From Sipunculus nudus (taxonomy: Eukaryota; Annelida; Sipuncula; Golfingiida; Sipunculidae): a stretch of DNA of 64,000 nt. A model generated the notes under the pieces. It had not been told where the DNA came from, ran no database searches, and saw nothing but the letters and a program-made list of their open reading frames with translations. Below, piece by piece: positions 1 through 10,842 of this stretch. The stretch covers positions 34,513,176-34,577,175 of the forward strand of contig CM049311.1 of NCBI GenBank assembly GCA_026874595.1, written 5' to 3'. Both the position numbers and the translations under genes were made by a program. Position 1 is the first letter of the stretch. Every line of letters begins with the position of its first letter.

Positions 1-744
1 CTTTCTAGTACGGATGCCAGCCTTGAACAAAAAATGCCATCGAAAGTTTTTTGGGTCTTGGACAGTCAACTTTAACTACAGTTTTATATGTACAGTTTAG
101 ATCATGAAAAGTTAACCCTTGTGTAACATTTCATATGAAGATATTCATGAAATGAATGAAATTTCATCCTTGTGAATATGAAGCCAACCAAAGTATTTAA
201 AAGTGATTGTTATAAAACATGCTTCAAATTAATTTATTGTTAATCATCTTAAGAAATTTACACTTTATTAAAAAATTTTAATTGTCATTCTAACCATTTT
301 TAAACCACAATTAGAAATTGGTGTTTGTCACAACACTTTTCAAACTAGAGATCCTCACCTTTCCAGAACAGAGTTGGTGCTGTCATCTGGTGAGTGAAAA
401 GCAAACAAATATTCAAAACCATTTTTACCTTTTTTTTTAATTATACAGCTTCTGCTGCCATCTGACAAGAGAAGAGTGAACTACATTTTCAGTTTAACCC
501 CTAAGATGTCTAAAACTGGGAATCTGGATCATCTTTGTGGAGGCCTAATATGTTACAGAAACCTACCCTCTGTACAATTTTTCCAAGCCTCGAGTGAGGT
601 TTTCAAGTGATCCCTGATTTGTTGGAAGCCTTTAGATATACTCTCACTTTCATATCAACATAAACTTTCTTGGCCAAACCTTGCCAGTTTTTTTTTTACA
701 TAAATAGCTAAAAGACATCACTGACATCACATTTATTGTTTCTT

Positions 745-925
745 GTGTATAATTAAAACCTCTCCCCACAACCACCTTGGTTTAGTGACCACCTTTAGAA
801 TTGCAGACATTTGTTCACAGTCCCACTTCTGTTTTGCTCTTTATATAAGACCTCACTTAGCCAACCATCTTGAATATGTGACCACTTTATCAAGGTCCCT
901 TGGTGGTTGTAATTTTGACATTTTA
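745..925. repeat. Dispersed repeat, copy 1 (GHR intron)
   Basis: Shares with 4536-4695 the strings TTTAGTGACCACCT and CTGTTTTGCTCTTTATATAA, then a related stretch ending in a TGACCAC..TTAT string. It looks like a small non-autonomous element. The rest of 1-937 is AT-rich intron in which I see nothing else. Confidence 0.6.
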
Positions 926-937
926 CTCTAAACTTAC

Positions 938-1031
938 CCTGTCTAAAGCTTTAAAGAGAGGGATGACTGCGTCGTTATACGCCTCCTGGGATGTCGCAAA
1001 TCCTGCCTTATATACTCCATTGTTAATTTCT
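938..1031 (-). CDS. GHR gene exon 5 (last exon in the window)
   Basis: 94 bp, ending Pro178 and encoding residues 179-209 ([28 protein letters not shown]). Acceptor tttcag|AGAAAT, donor ACAGG|gtaagt. Too short to stand out as an open frame; found by following phase and family motif from exon 4. Confidence 0.88.
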
Positions 1032-4000
1032 CTGAAATGAACAGAACAACCCCTTATCTCATATGATAATCAGAAAGTTTTACCACAGAGGAACTGCTGG
1101 GCATAGTGGATCTGGTACTGTTTTCTATTGCTTGCAAAGATTCAGATCATAAGAATCATTTTGAAATAAAATTACTGTTAAATTAATTCTACGGTTAGTT
1201 GTCCAGATTGTACTGATCTTGCACAAGGCTCTGACAGTGAGTTAGCACAATTAAAACATAAAAAAACACACAGCATGGGATTATTATACACAACTTAAGA
1301 ATATATGTAAAGAATATCTCAAACTAGATAACTAATAATTTTGGCTCTTGCATGCAAGTTATTATTATTATTCATTATAATTTTGCATGATGGACTGTAC
1401 AAAGCATGAGGCCTTCATAAATATATGGAACATTGTTTGAACAAAATAAAAAATACATTAACAGAATATCTATAATGATTCTTAACTATATCTGAATCCA
1501 CACAAAAAATTAACGAGAATTTCATTGGCCCATACCATATAATTCTAAAGTTTTTGGGTGGGAGTCTGTTATTCAGAAATTGCATCTAACAAATCAACAA
1601 ACAAATCATGAAAACATAGGTGAAAACATAACCTCCATTATTAAGGTAATATATATATATATATATTACTACTTCAAGTTTAACTGAAATAAATATTATT
1701 CTATGACCACAATAAATAAATATTATATAAGTCCTTGTTTTAATATAATGAATCAGTATATAAGTGATAAATCATACGGGTATATCCATGAGTTGAGTTC
1801 TTCAATTTCAGTCTGGAGGTGCTCTGGGTACAAGTCTAGGTTCCTTTGTTCCTCTGTCTCACAGAAATCTTGGAATTCACAGTTAAACATGCGGATTATC
1901 TCACTGGATTCATTGTTGACAATTGTTTTCTTCTGCTTGTCCCACAACACAGGGACAGTGTAGCTCCCACTGTATGCTGTAACAAAATGATATTGAGTTA
2001 TATCCATAAAGAATATTATGTCCATAAAGTTACTGAAGCTACAGTATATTAGACAAATGTATTACATCTTATATGATTTACATTTTTATTGAAAACACAC
2101 AAAGAAAGGTAAAAAATAAAATATTGCCATCGGCACTGATTTCTGATTTTTTTGCCTAACAAGAAATCTTGCACATTTTGCACCTTTCCTATAAGCTAGG
2201 CTCTCCAAATCACAGAGGAAAGTTTTAAAAATGATCTGCTCCTTCCATAATATTGGTTCCAGGGTCAATAAAACTATTAATTTTCTGGTTGGTCTTAAAT
2301 GTATACACATAGTGTAATGTAAACATCACCTGGGTTAATGGATATAAAACACTGTCATATGCTTGAGCAGGGTACCAGACTATGACTATTAGTACATACA
2401 TGGGTCAGCCAGCTTGTACACATCACCCATCTTCTCACAGTTGTTCACGGTGTCCAACGTGCATTTTGGTTTCTGAAAGAGAATTATAAAAGGGATTGCA
2501 AGCTGACAGAGTGGGTGTATGTGTTATTGTATCCAGTGGTGTCAATTTATCTTCAAATTTCTGGAGTTGGAGGGTAATCAAACTGGTATCTTATATAACT
2601 TTTATTGTCTGTGTAACACATTTCAAATATAATACAATTAAGTATATATTTTTCAAATAAGGTATTTTAAATAGGTTACTTCTATACCAGTTTAGATATA
2701 TTATTTTTCATACAGGACTCATATGGAACATAAGTCTGTAATTCTAATTGTTAATATATTTCATTTCCAATATATAAATATAATTCTCTGAATAACAGGG
2801 GGATGATTACATTGCCAATCCCTTGTATCATGATAATGTAACACCTTTGACCAATTGTCCACCTTAGTCATGATACTGGCTTTTATTTCAAAATGCATAT
2901 GGTGAAAGTACTGTGGTTGGCTCCAAATTTGTGAGATTAGAATTTCCACTTATTTTTTTAAACAATAATTAATTTCCACTTATTCTGTGTTTCATGAGGG
3001 TTCCACTTTTGTGATCTCACCATACATTAATCTACACACAGCATATCTATTATTACATGAAATAAATATATTAAAGAATATATTAAAAAATCAAAATGAT
3101 TGGATAGAAACCCAGGTGAAAACTGAATAAACAGTAATAACTGTTCATAAATTTGAACATGTGCTGATTTGCCTATAATCAAATTCATGCAAGATAATCA
3201 ATTGGTTAGTAATTATAGAGAGTTTTATGAAAATATGTGCCTTCATTGGCTGGCATTTAAAAATTAAGAATTGTGATAACAAACATATTCTATTAGTTAT
3301 TAGTAAAATAATATTTAACATGTTTGTGTTCTGGTAGCCAGTCATAATGTTCACATAAAAATCTAGTGTTTGAAACATTAAAATCTAGAAATCAGCAGAG
3401 AGTTCAAGTAGGATTGTGATGAACATTATTAGGTTTGCAGAAAAAGTCTGTTCCCAACACCCCTTATTGTTCCATAAGTTTTTCATGCAGCTTTGGTCAT
3501 TTAAGAGTTTGAATGGATAGTGTTGAAAGGTTAACTTAAAGTCTGTAAGTAATTCTGACTGCAACCATGGATCCAGGATTTTTTGCAGGGAGGGGTCAAC
3601 GGGTGTCATGCATAAAAAATGTCCAAAAGTAGGTTGCTGATTCAGAGCAAGGGGGGTGAGGGTTTCAACCCCAAACCCCCCCCCCCCTCTTGATCCACAC
3701 CTGGAATGAGTACTAAAATGAGTACTTCTGAGTACTAGATTTCACACACGGAACTCAAGTACTCATACAGGATTACAAGTTGGCATTTTCAGACATTTAA
3801 ATAATTACTCATCAGGGTTCCTGCAATTCTTAGCAAAGCAAATTTAAGACCTCTTAAAGACTTTTAAGGACCAGCTGACAGAAACTTTAAGACCTTTTTA
3901 ACTTCTTAAATGACCAGACTGTGCTTTCAAACTACTGAAGATCTGAAATGGTGATCACTTCAAATCACCATCATTTATCAGTGGAGAAGGCCATAGAATC

Positions 4001-7000
4001 TACTGAGATCTTTCTTTGACAAGTAACCACAGCTACTTCTCCTAAACTGTCTCACTGAAGCTAACGTTCAATCACTGAACTGTTTGTGCACATTCATTAT
4101 ATCAGGATGGGTAAAATCAAATTTAAGACCTTTTTAAGACCTATGTCAGGATTCCTGATATTTTTAAGACCTTTACAATGCTAAAATCAAATATAAAACT
4201 TTTTAAGACTTTTAAAGGCCCCTCAGGAACCCTGACTTATATAGGCATAAACTATGCTTGGGAGTATGTTGTGTTTCTAACTCATGTAAATAAGGTGTGC
4301 TTGCACAATTAAGTGTCACAACATCCCTTTACCAGTTTAAATGCCCGGTACCTTAAAATTAAAATCATTAGGACTTCCCTAATGCTTGTAGAACATAGAG
4401 CATACTAGAAAACACATTAATAAATTCACATTTCCCAATTTTTTGCACAGATTAATAATTAAATTGTAGAGTGTCGGCATGGCAATTAGGACCGAAACAA
4501 GTTTTCAAGCACTCAGGTTTGTAAGACGCAGTAAAACTTCACCTGATGACCACCTCAGTTTAGTGACCACCTCAAAATAACAATCACTTCAGGGTCCAGA
4601 TTCTGTTTTGCTCTTTATATAAGACCTTGCTTAGATGACCTCATTGAAAATATGACCACATTATTGGTTGTCATAATATCAGGGTCTGACTGTACTAACA
4701 GTACATGAGTCCATATTTTAACTTGAGTACTCTTATGTGTGTGCATGTATACATTAAAGTGCTGCTGACTTTTATACAGTTTATATCCATTTATACCCAT
4801 TGAGCTTTTGGCTTATGCTGGTCAAAATAACACAGTTCTGCTATGAAACAAAATTATACATATTTTTGTTTTCCATTTATATTTTTAAAATCTTGCCATG
4901 GCAACAAGTATTCAAATTGAGTTGTTATAGCCATCGTGTATTCAGGTCCCATATTTGGTAGTCATTTGAGCCCTTAGCCTAAAGATTACTAAGATCTGAG
5001 TCCATGAGGTAATACCTAATTACTGGTAGTGCTGTGTTCAAAAAATTTGCTACATATGTTTACATCAAATTAGTGTTAATAAGTAAAGCTGACTTTTACC
5101 TGGTCTGTGAATTTCCATCCTACTCCAGAAACTAGATGCCAGTCGACAACAGTGTAGCTAATGACATTCTCCAGTCCCTTCAGCTTACGAACAATAAGTG
5201 TTCTGTGGGCCCACGGACAGGCCAGGGACACATACAGGTGATAGCGGTCCTTCTCAGGTGTAAAATCAGTGGAGCCATCAGCTGCAATGAATTAATTTAG
5301 AAATATATTCTGGCATGATTATATCTGACTTATGACACAAATGGTTCAGTCCAGGTAAGATTTCATATAAGGGAGTTTTTTTTAATGTTATTTTTTTTTT
5401 TGTGTAGCCTAATATTACAATTACAGTTGTATACTGTTATAATGAAATTCTTGCAATAGGGTGGATAGCCATTGTAGTGCAGTTTTCTGTATGACTGGTT
5501 TCAGAACACAATGTAAGCCCTATTAGTCCCAAATAAACAACAACTGAGCAGTGTTCTTGGCTTAATATTAGTAAGTTTGTGTGCAGACCCAATAAGTAAT
5601 CCATCCACTTTCAATCTTTTATTGATACAAAGGAAATTATTTCAAAATCATTAAATAATTACAAATGATAGATTCAGATAGAAGTATAATTGAAATAATG
5701 GGAGTAACAGCATGGTAGGTTTATACTCAATCTTAAAGACTTCTGATTTTTTTAAATTATCATTATAACTGCTATATATCACCAATATCAGTTATATATT
5801 ATATATATTTCTATAGTTATATATATTTTAAAGCAAAAAAGCATACTGATCACAGTATTTCCCGAGCTTGTACAAGAAATTTTGAGTTCAGTCAGTTGCC
5901 ACTTCAGAGACTATATTGCCCATAAAACCCTTAAAACCCATAAAACCCGGGTTTACCAGGGTTTACCCAATAAAACCCACTTGGCTGGGTTTTATGCTTA
6001 ATACCTGGGTTTTGCCCAACCCTGCTTACTAATAATGAACCTCAGTCTTCGACCTTCATATTGGCTTGTGCAAAAAAGGTGTAAATACACAAAGAAGAGT
6101 AGCTACTTAATCACCCTTGGCCTGATAGTCATATACAGAGAGTACAAAATTATGATCTGTTTACCTGTTTGGGATGAACTAGCATATAAATGCTCAAAGA
6201 GTCCACAATCTGTGCAAAAAATTTGATCATAAATATTTGCCTACTACAATGGTGCTGGTTTTCAAATCGTATGAGAAACCTTAAACTCAGCTATTCAATA
6301 CCTATTCCATAGAATTTATGTGATTTAAAGAGTAATCTTTGTTTATATTAATGAATTTAATTCTTGTTAAGATTAGAATAGTTCTGATAACATCTTTGTG
6401 TTGGGTGTATGGGCTTGTTTATCAACAACTTGTTAGTAAACACGGCAGTGTTGACAAACAGAAAAAACATATAACCTGAGGTTTTTGGTTACATATATAT
6501 GGAAATTGCAAGGTCACTAGTTCCAAAACGCTGTTTGCAAAACTCTTTTCAATCTTACCACCAGTTGTCCTGTTTTACATGGTTGGATTATTTTGCCAGA
6601 CCACCATGTTATTAAACATACACTGGGATATAAACAAATCAAACAACCTGTGTGTGGTAGGATCAGTGGTTTTTTCTTTTGCCTATTTTTATAATATGTT
6701 CAAGGGATTATCTTTAGTTAATATATACAAGATATTTTAGAATAGGCTCCTTTCAGCTATAAAGAATATAAAATAACAAAGAATGAATGAAACAATCTCA
6801 TATAAGACTTAATTTTATCTTACATTCAATATCCATACATTTGTAGTGTCCTCAGTGGTACTGGGACCGAGCAAAGGGTCAGAAAGTGCATGGTTTACTC
6901 TATATGATACATTAGTACTGAAACAAATTTAAAAAAAAATATTATGTATTTCCATTAATCACCACATCGTGAGGTTATCTTGGTTATTTTAGCAGTGTAT

Positions 7001-8143
7001 TGTAAGCACATGCAAGGTTTGCAAACTGACTTGTGTATTGCCATAATGTAAGATGAATCAATTCATCTTGCTAGCTGCCTGGTGATACACAATTCTAGTA
7101 CCTGTCACATTTGTCATTAGTCATGACTGAAATCAGTGGAGTCCACTGGTGCAGTATTTCACAGACCTTTAACAGACTTATATAATGGTTATTTGCTATT
7201 TGTATCATAAATCTTATCTTTTTACATAAAAAAAGACTTTTCAGAGAAATCATCATTGACAGTTTCTTAATTTACAGAATATAGAAAAGTACAGCTAGAG
7301 TCATATGTTATTATTTGTCTTAAGTTATTGTTAGTCTTTGGAAGTAATAAGTGCTGTGTCATGATGACTAAACTGTGAGGTATTAATGAAATCTTTCGTG
7401 TATTATTCACATCCACAGTCCAATCTGGCTGCATATACATGTATGGAAAACAAATACTTAATTTATACATTATAAAATAAATAATTTAAACAATTCAAAT
7501 ATACCTTGGGATTTTGTAAAAGGAATTAAGAAATACATTCATAAGGGATTTCTGACATTGAGTCTATAGCACACATTTTCTCATTGGGAGCTATCTTTGA
7601 AAAATAAATTTAAAAGATTAACATTCTTAAAATGAGGCAATGTGGATGAAAAAACTTGATGGTTGGAAAAAAGGAAACTTGATTATTAAAGGGCGGCAGT
7701 CATATTATGAGCAGGGCCCTAACAAGGACACAACTACAAGGTGTACATAGGTGATGGCAGGTCGCGGGTTCACGGATCTTTATCATATTCAACTAACGGT
7801 CTATCCAGCATATTTGAAAAGACCACGCCCCTTTGTGCATTAATTAAATGGGTTCAAGGGCATAATTATTGACTTATACTGTTGGCAGTGTTGATAATAG
7901 CATCTAAATTGCTAAATTAAGTAAATTTGGGTAAGATATTGGTTTTTTTTGTGTGTGATTTTTAATAATCACTTAAAAATTAATTAAATATTAGCAAAAA
8001 TTCCACTCTCTCCTTGGTGAATTACCCGATTTCTCAAATACAGTGGATCGAAACTTCAATTTACCTTTCACCCAGTTCCTGAAAGCCGATGCTTTCCTGA
8101 CGAATTCTCCTTTCTTGTTTACATACTTCAAAACGGTCGACAT
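938..8143 (-). CDS. Glutathionyl-hydroquinone reductase (Xi-class GST), 5' partial gene, 5 exons
   Basis: Joining five minus-strand exons (8143-8065, 5281-5100, 2472-2400, 1976-1778, 1031-938) gives one uninterrupted frame of 209 residues; every junction has GT..AG borders and the phases agree. Family knowledge: these enzymes use glutathione to reduce glutathionyl-hydroquinones through a catalytic cysteine in a thioredoxin-like N-terminal domain followed by a helical domain. Visible here: CPWAHR at residues 48-53 with the presumed catalytic Cys48; the TVPVLWDK cis-proline strand at 118-125; the [10 protein letters not shown] glutathione-binding segment at 132-141; then the start of the helical domain ([18 protein letters not shown]). 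The expected C-terminal third is not found in 1-937, so the gene runs off the left edge. The start is the first ATG in the opening exon. No signal peptide is apparent, so a cytosolic enzyme is inferred. Introns are large (intron 1 is 2.8 kb, intron 2 is 2.6 kb) and hold dispersed repeats. Confidence 0.9.
1778..1976 (-). CDS. GHR gene exon 4 (glutathione-binding segment)
   Basis: 199 bp. It completes Ser112, encodes residues 113-177 and leaves two bases of Pro178. Acceptor ttacag|CATACA, donor ACCC|gtatga. It contains TVPVLWDK and [10 protein letters not shown]. Translation stays open past both splice sites, which makes this exon look like a longer 90-residue open frame; the true borders are the splice sites. 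Confidence 0.9.
2400..2472 (-). CDS. GHR gene exon 3
   Basis: 73 bp, residues 88-111 plus one base, acceptor tttcag|AAACCA and donor CCAT|gtatgt. It encodes [15 protein letters not shown] and the VYKLADP segment that leads into the cis-proline strand. Confidence 0.85.
3813..4234. mobile_element. hAT-like non-autonomous element (MITE)
   Basis: The ends are inverted copies of CAGGGTTCCTG (3813-3823 and 4224-4234). The interior is filled with TTTAAGACCT/TTTTTAAGAC strings, a composition known from hAT-derived MITEs in animals. The flanking 8 bp (TTACTCAT and ACTTATAT) are not a convincing target duplication, so the superfamily is inferred from the tips and interior only. Confidence 0.55.
4536..4695. 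repeat. Dispersed repeat, copy 2 (GHR intron 2)
   Basis: Second copy of the 745-925 repeat in the same orientation, moderately diverged. No terminal inverted repeat or target duplication could be fixed. Confidence 0.6.
5100..5281 (-). CDS. GHR gene exon 2 (catalytic Cys motif)
   Basis: 182 bp, residues 27-87, acceptor ttgcag|CTGATG and donor GACCAG|gtaaaa. It holds [21 protein letters not shown], the active-site strand and helix, then the conserved VVDWHL and GWKFTD segments. Confidence 0.92.
5925..6025. repeat. Short imperfect inverted repeat rich in AAAACCC/GGGTTT
   Basis: ATAAAACCC recurs several times and is answered downstream by TGGGTTTTATGC and CTGGGTTTTGCCC, so the stretch can fold back. 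It lies in GHR intron 1 and is probably a MITE remnant. Confidence 0.4.
6340..6745. repeat. Dispersed repeat related to the interior of the 22827-23624 transposon
   Basis: Shares with 23040-23440 a collinear series of strings: CTTGTTTATCAACAAC, GTTGACAAAC, CATATAACCTGA against CATGTAACCTGA, AAGGTCACT, and TTGCCTATTTT. The terminal inverted repeats of the other copy are not seen here, so this is a truncated or older copy in GHR intron 1. Confidence 0.6.
8065..8143 (-). CDS. GHR gene exon 1 (start codon)
   Basis: 79 bp encoding 26 residues that begin [17 protein letters not shown] and end NWVK plus one base. The donor is GAAAG|gtaaat. The GEFVR..S.FRNWV segment is the typical N-terminal signature of this family. 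Confidence 0.88.
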
Positions 8144-8207
8144 GGTTCCTTAACTTTCTAAATTCACCTTCCCTGCTCACTGGGTCAGGCGATTAAAAGC
8201 TGACAGC

Positions 8208-8216
8208 TATTTTTAT
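8208..8216 (-). promoter_or_regulatory. Possible TATA-like box of the GHR gene
   Basis: ATAAAAATA on the minus strand lies about 65-73 bp upstream of the start codon. The position is plausible for a core promoter, but such AT-rich strings are common here and no transcription start is known. Confidence 0.2.
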
Positions 8217-8284
8217 GGTCAGTTCCAGTTTGGTACTACATATATTACATGCATGTACACTAGTGCTTGTGGCCAAACTGTGCA

Positions 8285-8850
8285 ATTTGTGGGCCGAACA
8301 AATTATTGGGTCATGAAAAATGGCCCGAACACAGTGAACATAAACAACTCGGCAAGCAGCTATATTAGTCGCTATTGAACATCATGGTATCATGGCTGGC
8401 TATGTCAGGCGGTTACTTCGTATACTTTGTACAGAAAACTTTGTGCAGGAAAGAAGAGGAACCTCTCACGTACTGCCGACGCCATCCAGCCCCTTTTATC
8501 CGCAGGAGCCATACTTATAACTAGCCAAACGACTATTAGTTGTCATGGCAACTGCTGACCTGCCCAAGCAGTGTCTTCTTTCGTTTGCTGTCGTCCGCAG
8601 GGTTCAGGATCGAATCCACCAGAGGACTGTTGATTCTTTATTACTGAATAAATGAACTGAATAAATCTCAATATATGTTATTATTCAATATTTTTTTCGG
8701 TTTTATTCAGTAATACTTATAGCAATATTTCACAGACACAAATAAACTTTGCAATTTTATTGATAACTTTGAAACAAGGCATGCAGTGACGTCCTCTATG
8801 AAGAAACTTTTTAACTATAACACTTAACAGTATTAAAAATGGGGATATAC
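8285..8850. repeat. Dispersed repeat D, copy 1
   Basis: Collinear with 18427-18950 over about 550 bp, sharing for example GGCTGGCTATGTCAGGCGGT, AAGAAGAGGAACCTCTCA and GCAGTGRCGTCCTCTATG. The left end reads GGCCGAACAAATTATTGGG, then a GAACACAGTGAACATAAAC segment also found near 18445 and 19355. The start lies about 140 bp beyond the GHR start codon, so it may overlap that promoter. Confidence 0.75.
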
Positions 8851-9589
8851 TAAAACTATAATATATTATGGTATACAGAGTGGCAGATCCAGAGGGGAAG
8901 GGGACCCTTCCTCCCCCCCCCCTTGTTTTTTAGCCGAAACAACCTTTTTTAGGGTTTCAAACTTAATTTTGCGGCCTGGCCTGGACCCCCTCCTTCCCGG
9001 ATCATAGAACCATTTTATAGTTTTCCTTTAGTCTTCCTGGGTTTGATCATCCCCTTTCAATAATTCTGGATATGCCCCTCATATATGTAATAATAAATAG
9101 TTTAGCCTTTAGTCGAAGTGTGGGTAAAGAGTAAGAGTGACGCCTTTTTGAGGACTAATATTTTTCACACAGGTTTCGAAGCGAATAATCAATCAAAACG
9201 ATTATGTATGCACATGCAAAATAGACATATTATCCAGAAAAAATGTTGTAGTCCTGTCAGGGATGTAAAAGACGGGACACGAAGTGGCGGACAGCATTAA
9301 AACTAAACCTTGTGCAGTGAACAAGTGTCAACAACCCGCTTACCTTTACCATTTTAGCGTGATGTACACGTCAGACTGAATGTAATCTGTCAATATATTA
9401 AGTATAATTCTTTACAGCAAATTTCATAGTAATACAGAAGGTACATGAATAAATCGATTAATAATCTATCATCCTTCGTTTTTCTTCTTTCAATCATCGA
9501 ACATGGTTTTACAACCAATTCCTACAACTAAAATGAGGGAATATGTGGAGCAGAAATCTGTGTCAAATTAAAGGGAATTTCGGCGTCTG

Positions 9590-10840
9590 AAGGTGCCCCT
9601 CGAAGTCTGGTTATGGCATTGAAGAAGATCTACCAGTGGTTACAACAAAATGGTATAATGAATTATCAAGTTGTATATAGGCGGTAGGGTTGTGCTGGTT
9701 CAAATTGTGCTTCGTTTCATTTTAAGAAGATTAAGGAAATCGCAAGGATAAGGAAGAACAACAGGAATTCAGAGTGTTATGAAGAAAAGGAAATATAAAT
9801 TGTAGCATTTCTTTCGATGAGACTGGAAGTATTGTTAAAGGTCTGAAAAATCATAAAGCGGTATAGGCATAGATAATATACCTAATGAGGTATTGAAATC
9901 CCATCACGTTATGTTGATTTTGTACAGATTCTTTTCCCATTCAAAGTTGTTTTAAAAATGGAGTAGTGCCATCTCTCTAGAAAAAGCTGTCATATCGCCG
10001 ATATTTAAGCCCGGAGAAGATGAAATTGAGCCGTTAAAATAAAGCTTACTGTCATCTGTCGGAAAAATCTATAGTGCGCTTTGCTAATTTGAGAAAGAAG
10101 AATCGCCAGTTATAGTGATCTCTTAATTAGGTCGTATAGCAGAAGAGCAAAACGGATAAAGCATATGTATAGATCTTGCAAGAAGAATATTTTTGCTTTA
10201 TCATGTATTATCAGAAATAGATTAGATAAAGGATTAGACACGTTTGTTTTAAAGACATGGAAAAGGCGTTTGATCAAATACATAGGGACTTAATGTTTTA
10301 AGGTTGTTAGAACTGAAAATTGATGGGAAATTGAATATTGCCGTTGAAGCCATGTATTGTCACAATACCGCATATGTACATATCAGGCAAATTTTAATAC
10401 CACTCCCTTTCCTGTTTGAGTTTGATAGGGAAATCCGCTTTCCCCGATTTTGTTAAATGTTAAAATAATGAAGTAACTACAGTAATAAATTCTTTAGATA
10501 TGGCTTTCAAAATCTGTGGGGAGAAGGTAAGCATTTTGATACACGCCGATTATATGGTTCTCATTGCCCCTTAGGCACCGGCACTGCAATGTATGCTATA
10601 TACATAAATTGAAAGTTGGTGTAAATTTTTCAGCTGTCTCCTAATTAATCCTGGATAATGTTATGCATTTAAGAGAATGTGGGGAAACTAGAAACAATGT
10701 GAATTTCTCATTAAATGGCGTTTCTTTGGATATAAAGTGATTAAGTATAAATATTTAAGTTTCTATTTCGATGAATTTATGATACATTATACAGGTACTT
10801 ATATTATAGCCGATTCAAGTTCAAGAGCACTTGGAGAAAC
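9590..10840 (+). pseudogene. Decayed non-LTR retrotransposon (LINE) reverse transcriptase
   Basis: Frameshifted and stop-riddled, but shifting frame recovers a recognisable order of RT segments: IPNEVLKS.H near 9875, a KAVISPIFKPGEDE block near 9985, LLSSVGKIYSAL near 10050, CFKDMEKAFDQIHRDL (RT catalytic block A) near 10240, a CGEKVSILIHADYMVLIAP block near 10515 in which the usual YADD has become HADY, and KYKYLSFYFDEF near 10745. The order matches non-LTR polymerases. It is on the plus strand, inactive and old. Upstream of 9590 I see no clear endonuclease domain. Confidence 0.75.
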
Positions 10841-10842
10841 AA

